DNA from: an uncultured Candidatus Saccharibacteria bacterium
GTDB lineage: Bacteria > Patescibacteria > Saccharimonadia > Saccharimonadales > UBA4665
Assembly: GCA_903925195.1 (NCBI GenBank)
Contig: CAIYEO010000099.1
Span: 1-10,289, forward strand
Length of the DNA stretch: 10,289 bases
Direction: 5' to 3'
Shown here: one piece after another, positions 6,794-10,289 of the stretch
Numbering within the stretch: position 1 is the first letter of the stretch
Layout of the letters: each line of letters starts with the position of its first letter
The notes under the pieces: generated by a model
Database searches by the model: none
What the model was told of the DNA's origin: nothing
What the model saw: only the letters and a program-made list of their open reading frames with translations
Made by a program: the position numbers and the translations under genes

Positions 6794-8095
6794 ATGGAAT
6801 TAGAAAAACATGAATCTTTAGTTGAGAGATATTATCAAATTGATGAAACCAAAAGAAATTTAACAGAAACTTTTAGAACAATCGGGGATGGTCCTAATAA
6901 GGAAATGTACTTATCTGTTATTGAATCTGCAGATCAAGAGCTTTTAGAATTGATTGCTCTACCAGAGATAAGGGATCAGCTTCATGTAGATTATCTTAAA
7001 TCTCAAGAGGAATTAAAACAAATCGATGAACTCGCTCAAGCTGTTTTGCTCGGCCTAGTTCAAAATAATATAATTCAGGATAGAAGAGATCAAATTATTA
7101 ATAACCCTAGATATAAAACTCAACGAGAGAGTCTGGGTATTATGGCAGTTGCTAGTATCGCCGAGTTTGAAGAAATAGAAACACCTGTAGTATCTTTAGA
7201 AACTGAGCAGTCAAGCGAGACACAAAGAAAAACATCAATACCTGTAGTAATTAAATTAGACAATCTAATAGTTAATGGATCTAATAGAAGTATTAGTATA
7301 AAAGCGCCCAAAAAAAGAGTAAAGATTAACGAGGCTAAAGCTTATGAAAGATTTATTGAAATAATTGCTGATAAAAAGTCAGTAAAAATATCTGACTTAT
7401 GGAAAGAAGTTTTTCCTGGTGAAAATTCATCTGCTCAAGATATGGCATATTTCCGAGAACTACTAAAAAAAATAAAATTCAATGACGAGGAATTAATAAG
7501 CCATAATGGCAAAAGAGGGCTTGGATCTGGCTACCAAGTAAATCCTAAATTTGATCTAGTTATTACTCATAAAGCAGAAGAAATAGAACCAGTGCCGATA
7601 GCATTAAACCGTAAATCTAGAGAATTTAGTAAAGAAGAATTTCCGTTTACAGATGTTGAATTAGCTGTAATGCTGGAATTTATTCGTCAGAATCGTGATC
7701 TTATCGAAGGTTTAGAAGATTTTCAGGATGAAATGATTGATCAAATCGTAGACAATATTGCATTTTCAGACATTGAAGATGCAATTAATTCAATTACTGC
7801 TGGTTTGAATAATAAAAAGCCTCAATTAATAGATCTGAGACGAAATATTATCGATAGAATGAAAAAATACATTGGCAGTCAAGATTGGACCGAAAAAGCT
7901 TTAGAAAAATTAGACGATGAAGACATTCGCTCATTAGTAACTATTACTTTCATTGGTAGTGATGGTGATAAGAAGCTATTTCAACTTTATAAGAATTTGA
8001 ACCGAGAAGTAACAGTAATTCATAAAATGGATAAAAACGGTTGTGTTGATGAGATCAGACTTGTGGTAAACGGCGAAACAATCACAAAAGCTTAA
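6794..8095 (+). CDS. Unrecognised 433-residue protein with a central OmpR-like winged helix
   Basis: I do not recognise the family. There are no membrane helices or signal peptide, so it should be cytoplasmic. Residues 1-105 are charged and helical, probably partly coiled coil. Residues about 120-150 look like a flexible linker rich in E, S and T. APKKRVK (171-177) is a basic patch. Residues about 181-250 resemble an OmpR/PhoB-type winged helix: a helix (YERFIEIIAD), then KISDLWKEVFPGE, a likely recognition helix (MAYFRELLKKIKF, 217-229) and a wing ending GLGSGYQV (242-249), like the R-G-x-GY ending of that fold. Residues 284-433 are a helical region and then a beta-rich end, unassigned. It has its own promoter and Shine-Dalgarno and meets the next gene tail to tail. 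DNA binding is inference; it might be a regulator lacking a standard receiver or sensor domain. Confidence 0.8.
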   Translation: MELEKHESLVERYYQIDETKRNLTETFRTIGDGPNKEMYLSVIESADQELLELIALPEIRDQLHVDYLKSQEELKQIDELAQAVLLGLVQNNIIQDRRDQIINNPRYKTQRESLGIMAVASIAEFEEIETPVVSLETEQSSETQRKTSIPVVIKLDNLIVNGSNRSISIKAPKKRVKINEAKAYERFIEIIADKKSVKISDLWKEVFPGENSSAQDMAYFRELLKKIKFNDEELISHNGKRGLGSGYQVNPKFDLVITHKAEEIEPVPIALNRKSREFSKEEFPFTDVELAVMLEFIRQNRDLIEGLEDFQDEMIDQIVDNIAFSDIEDAINSITAGLNNKKPQLIDLRRNIIDRMKKYIGSQDWTEKALEKLDDEDIRSLVTITFIGSDGDKKLFQLYKNLNREVTVIHKMDKNGCVDEIRLVVNGETITKA

Positions 8096-8373
8096 TTAGA
8101 TTTACGATTAATTCGATTAGCAATAATAGTAGACCCAGTAATAATACTAAGTAGTCCAGCTAGTCTTAGGTCGTTAACGGTGCTTTGGTTGAATATTTCA
8201 TTTGTTTTACTGGATAAGTTATCAACTGAATCCACTACTATACCCGTTAGCTCGACTGCAATACCACCAACCAAAGCAGCAATACCGACTTTGGTTTGAG
8301 TGCTTCTTTCTTTAGTGAAATCAATTATGCTGTATTTGCTTTCAATATCAGGCTGATTGTTTTGTTCGGACAT
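8092..8373 (-). CDS. Small two-helix membrane protein, function unknown
   Basis: A 93-residue protein from the ATG at 8373. The hydrophilic N-terminus (about 1-28) is followed by two hydrophobic segments: VGIAALVGGIAVELTGIVV (29-47) and LRLAGLLSIITGSTIIANRI (about 69-88). It ends in basic residues. I see no family motif. It begins 13 bases after the stop of the phosphatidyltransferase-like gene, so the two are probably co-transcribed and may act together in the membrane. An alternative TTG start at 8409 would add 12 residues and overlap the upstream gene by 23 bases; I prefer the ATG, though neither has a good Shine-Dalgarno. Its stop overlaps the stop of the winged-helix gene (TTAA). Confidence 0.65.
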   Translation of the reverse strand: MSEQNNQPDIESKYSIIDFTKERSTQTKVGIAALVGGIAVELTGIVVDSVDNLSSKTNEIFNQSTVNDLRLAGLLSIITGSTIIANRINRKSN

Positions 8374-8386
8374 GATTGCTATACTA

Positions 8387-9079
8387 TCAACTTTCCAATT
8401 TATTTTCAACTAGCCGCTGATTTATCTCATTATATTTTTCTTGAAAATGAATATCATTTAAATATCCAATCGAAGCTATTGTGCCCAAGCTAGCAGATAT
8501 TATCTCTCCAGCAACCGCACTCTTTTTGAATATTTTACTAATTGAGTCATTGTTAAATTTATCTTCAGATAATTTTGCAAGAGCATAAAAGGCAATAGTT
8601 CCCCAACGGAAGGCTTCAGCTCTTTTGCCTGACCATGAACTGTGCAACTCATACCCGTTTTTCTTAGCCTTAGCTGATGCATAGCCATTAACGGCCTTAT
8701 GAATCCCGTAGATCAATCCTGTTCGCATTGGAAGGTATTCACGTCTCACTAGCATGGGAATGGCTAGAGCTAGCTCTACACTGTCAACAGCAGCATCTAG
8801 AGCTTCACCCTTTGAGCTTTTTGTACCAGTTTTATTGGCTATATATCCATCGGCCAAATCAGCTATTCTACCTATTGCAATCTTACTAAATGCATTAAAC
8901 TTACGATTCTGTTTGATGTCATTCATTCCAGAAAATACTAATCCAGCACCAGCTATAGTTATTATATTTCCTGGAGTAACTATACCATTACTGGAATTAG
9001 CGACCTTCTGCCAGACGTTATGCTGTTCGGCAGGAATTTGTTCCCAGTCGGGAGTCTTACTAGAGTGATGTAAATCCAT
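8387..9079 (-). CDS. CDP-alcohol phosphatidyltransferase-like membrane protein
   Basis: A 230-residue protein. It carries the CDP-alcohol phosphotransferase signature D-x2-D-G-x2-A-x-x8-G-x3-D-x3-D: D74, D77, G78, A81, then G91, D95 and D99. The usual Arg after the Ala is Asn (N82). A TPGNIIT segment (35-41) matches the conserved T-P-N-x-x-T stretch before the motif. Hydrophobic helices follow at about 101-111, 119-135, 158-170 and 188-207. Enzymes of this family move a phosphoalcohol from a CDP-linked donor to an acceptor to make phospholipid headgroups; donor and acceptor here are unknown. The start at 9079 lacks a Shine-Dalgarno; TATAGT ends four bases upstream. It is followed closely by the small membrane protein gene. 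Confidence 0.8.
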   Translation of the reverse strand: MDLHHSSKTPDWEQIPAEQHNVWQKVANSSNGIVTPGNIITIAGAGLVFSGMNDIKQNRKFNAFSKIAIGRIADLADGYIANKTGTKSSKGEALDAAVDSVELALAIPMLVRREYLPMRTGLIYGIHKAVNGYASAKAKKNGYELHSSWSGKRAEAFRWGTIAFYALAKLSEDKFNNDSISKIFKKSAVAGEIISASLGTIASIGYLNDIHFQEKYNEINQRLVENKLES

Positions 9080-9098
9080 TTATACTATATTAACAGAT

Positions 9099-9121
9099 AT
9101 ATATTTCCTAATGAAATATAT
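9099..9121. repeat. Inverted repeat between two minus-strand genes
   Basis: ATATATTTC (9099-9107) and GAAATATAT (9113-9121) form a perfect 9-bp stem with a 5-base loop, abutting the dehydrogenase stop codon. It could act as a weak terminator or 3'-end stabiliser for that gene, or as an operator for the next. It has almost no GC and no T-run on the minus strand, so it is not a canonical intrinsic terminator. Confidence 0.35.
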
Positions 9122-9913
9122 CTATTTTAACAAAAACCCACCATCTACAACTATTTGACTGCCGGTCATATATGAAGACATGTTTGACGCTAGGAATAGA
9201 CAAACTTTTCCTATCTCATCTATTTCACCCATTCTGTGCATTGGTATTTTTTCAAGGAAGGCTTCTGTCGCAGATTTCATTGCTTCCGTTTCGGATGTTT
9301 GAGGGTTACCAGTCGCTCCAGGAGTTTTGATTCCGCCAGGTGCTATAGCATTGACCCAAATATTATGTTCAGCTAGTTCAAGTGCTGAATTCTTAGTAAA
9401 GCCCCATACGCCATGCTTTGAAGCATCATAATGAGATAGCCCAATCATGGATGGATGTAAGGCATCGATTGAGGTTATATTAATTATCTTTCCGCCGCTT
9501 TGTTGTTTCATTATTTCTGATGCATATTTAGTCGTCATAAAAACACTTCTCAGATTAACATGTATAACTTTTTCAAAATCTTCTACCGACATACTAGAAA
9601 CAGGTTGAGAAGGATAGATCCCAGCATTATTTACTAAAATATCTACTGACCCAAATTTTTCTCTACAAAAATTTATCATCTGCTTTACATCATCTTCGCT
9701 AGAAACATCTACTCTAATAGCTTCAGTCATATAACCTTTAGAGTTCAACTCTCGAGAAACGTTCCTGGCAGTTTCCTCATCAATATCTGCGATTAGGACT
9801 TTTGCTCCTGCTTCAGCTAGTCTTTGGCAAATCCCATAGCCAATTCCTTTAGCTCCGCCAGTTACTATGGCTGATTTATCTCTAAGTTGTAGTAGCTCAT
9901 TAATTGGTTCCAT
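9122..9913 (-). CDS. Short-chain dehydrogenase/reductase (SDR, classical type)
   Basis: A 263-residue NAD(P)-dependent oxidoreductase with a Rossmann fold. Visible motifs: the cofactor loop TGGAKGIG (18-25), D43 after the second strand (suggesting NAD(H) over NADP(H)), NNAG (95-98), catalytic S148, Y162 and K166 (Y-x3-K), APGG (191-194) and the C-terminal GSQIVVDGGF. Length is typical. It resembles FabG/glucose 1-dehydrogenase-like enzymes, but the substrate cannot be told; no other fatty-acid or sugar-pathway gene is nearby. A GAGGGAG ribosome site precedes the ATG. It lies 48 bases downstream of the ABC-2 permease gene and is probably in the same operon, perhaps also with its own weak promoter. 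Confidence 0.92.
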   Translation of the reverse strand: MEPINELLQLRDKSAIVTGGAKGIGYGICQRLAEAGAKVLIADIDEETARNVSRELNSKGYMTEAIRVDVSSEDDVKQMINFCREKFGSVDILVNNAGIYPSQPVSSMSVEDFEKVIHVNLRSVFMTTKYASEIMKQQSGGKIINITSIDALHPSMIGLSHYDASKHGVWGFTKNSALELAEHNIWVNAIAPGGIKTPGATGNPQTSETEAMKSATEAFLEKIPMHRMGEIDEIGKVCLFLASNMSSYMTGSQIVVDGGFLLK

Positions 9914-9918
9914 ATTAT

Positions 9919-9925
9919 CTCCCTC
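9919..9925 (-). promoter_or_regulatory. Shine-Dalgarno of the dehydrogenase gene
   Basis: GAGGGAG on the minus strand ends five bases before the ATG at 9913; it fixes this start. Confidence 0.75.
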
Positions 9926-9933
9926 TTTATTCT

Positions 9934-9942
9934 ATGATATCA
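9934..9942 (-). promoter_or_regulatory. Possible extended -10 for the dehydrogenase gene
   Basis: On the minus strand TGA-TATCAT (hexamer one mismatch from consensus) lies upstream of the dehydrogenase start, with expected initiation near 9927, just before its Shine-Dalgarno. No -35 is visible. It might give the gene expression independent of the permease. Confidence 0.3.
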
Positions 9943-9961
9943 AAATTGATTTATATATCTA

Positions 9962-10289
9962 TTATTCTTGTCGCCGGATTGTTATCGATCCAAGTATTAA
10001 TGCTACAATCCCAAAACTGGCAACCACCAATAAGTCACGACCGTATTCACCGGTCATTCCTGAATGTATTGTTACTTGTTTCATCGCATCGACGCTATAA
10101 GTAAGGGGCATAATGTCTGCAAACCATTGAAAGGGTTGTGCCATTTTTGTGCGTGCAATAAATAGACCACAAGTTAAAAGTTGCGGAAATAGGAAAGCAG
10201 GCATAAATTGAATCGCCTGAAACTCACTAGTAGCGAAAGCACTCAGGAATAAACCTAGGGAAGTACCCAGAAAAGCTGCAAAGACTACA
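9962..10289 (-). CDS. ABC-2 type transporter permease, C-terminal part (cut by window end)
   Basis: The frame stays open to the right edge, so the first internal ATG at 10204 is not the true start and the gene continues beyond the window. The visible 108 residues begin VVFAAFLGTSLGLFLSAFAT. Then come FQAIQFMPAFLFPQLLTCGL, the segment MAQPFQWFADIMPLTYSVDA and a last helix ending in IRRQE. This order (helix, P-Q-LL-x-G, short loop, W-x-A-x-x-x-PLTY, final helix) is characteristic of ABC-2 permeases of drug/lipid exporters. Its ATPase is expected upstream, to the right of the window. Cargo is unknown. Confidence 0.88.
   Translation of the reverse strand, partial: VVFAAFLGTSLGLFLSAFATSEFQAIQFMPAFLFPQLLTCGLFIARTKMAQPFQWFADIMPLTYSVDAMKQVTIHSGMTGEYGRDLLVVASFGIVALILGSITIRRQE

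Noticed and set aside
8092..8111. TTAAT/ATTAA inverted repeat at the convergent junction as a bidirectional terminator
   Set aside because: Five A-T pairs around a 10-base loop are too weak, and no T-tract is present.
8374..8409. TTG start extending the small membrane protein by 12 residues
   Set aside because: It overlaps the upstream coding region and has no Shine-Dalgarno; the ATG at 8373 falls just after the upstream stop.
8296..8493. Open frame of 65 codons on the + strand
   Set aside because: It is antisense to the small membrane protein and the phosphatidyltransferase-like gene, whose motifs are convincing; there is no ribosome site.
1..10289. Recoded TGA, insertion sequence, CRISPR array or defence cassette
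   Set aside because: TGA works as a stop in several intact genes, no gene needs read-through, and no regularly spaced repeats, transposase or recognisable defence genes were found.

Overview
The window is AT-rich, densely coding bacterial DNA. It uses the standard code: TGA ends several genes, which argues against the recoded Gracilibacteria/Absconditabacteria. Short intergenic gaps, a shortened UvrC, a tRNA with encoded CCA, a membrane-anchored solute-binding protein directly behind secG and several short unrecognised proteins fit a Candidate Phyla Radiation genome, most likely Saccharibacteria (TM7). This assignment is inferred from style and gene content; no marker gene for phylogeny is present. 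No transposase, integrase, phage module, CRISPR array or rRNA is visible.

Left part (1-2942), repair and ribosome: the last 16 codons of uvrA (+) meet dedA (-) tail to tail with a 4-base overlap. Divergent from dedA is rplY (ribosomal protein L25/CTC), driven by a clear extended -10 promoter, followed by uvrC. Two of the three UvrABC excision-repair subunits are therefore within 1.5 kb of each other.

Middle part (2965-6793), all +: pepP-like aminopeptidase, a four-helix YvlD/PF04020 membrane protein, secG (ATGA overlap with the preceding gene), a membrane-anchored family 5 solute-binding protein, then tRNA-Leu(CAG). The secG and solute-binding genes are probably one transcription unit concerned with the envelope (secretion and peptide capture). 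pepP could release amino acids from imported peptides, but that link is only inferred.

Right part (6794-10289): a 433-residue unrecognised protein with a central OmpR-like winged helix, on +, collides tail to tail with a four-gene minus-strand block. In transcription order this block is an ABC-2 permease (cut by the window end), a short-chain dehydrogenase, a CDP-alcohol phosphatidyltransferase-like membrane protein and a small two-helix membrane protein. Membrane lipid or envelope modification is a plausible common theme for the last two only.

No gene-free stretch exceeds 300 bases. The longest gap between proteins, 6597-6793, holds the tRNA and a promoter. The best leads are the reduced UvrC (no middle segment, two of four Fe-S cysteines missing), the unassigned winged-helix protein, the two TTAA double-stop convergent overlaps, the out-of-frame tandem repeat that forms the dedA tail, and the frequent absence of Shine-Dalgarno sequences.
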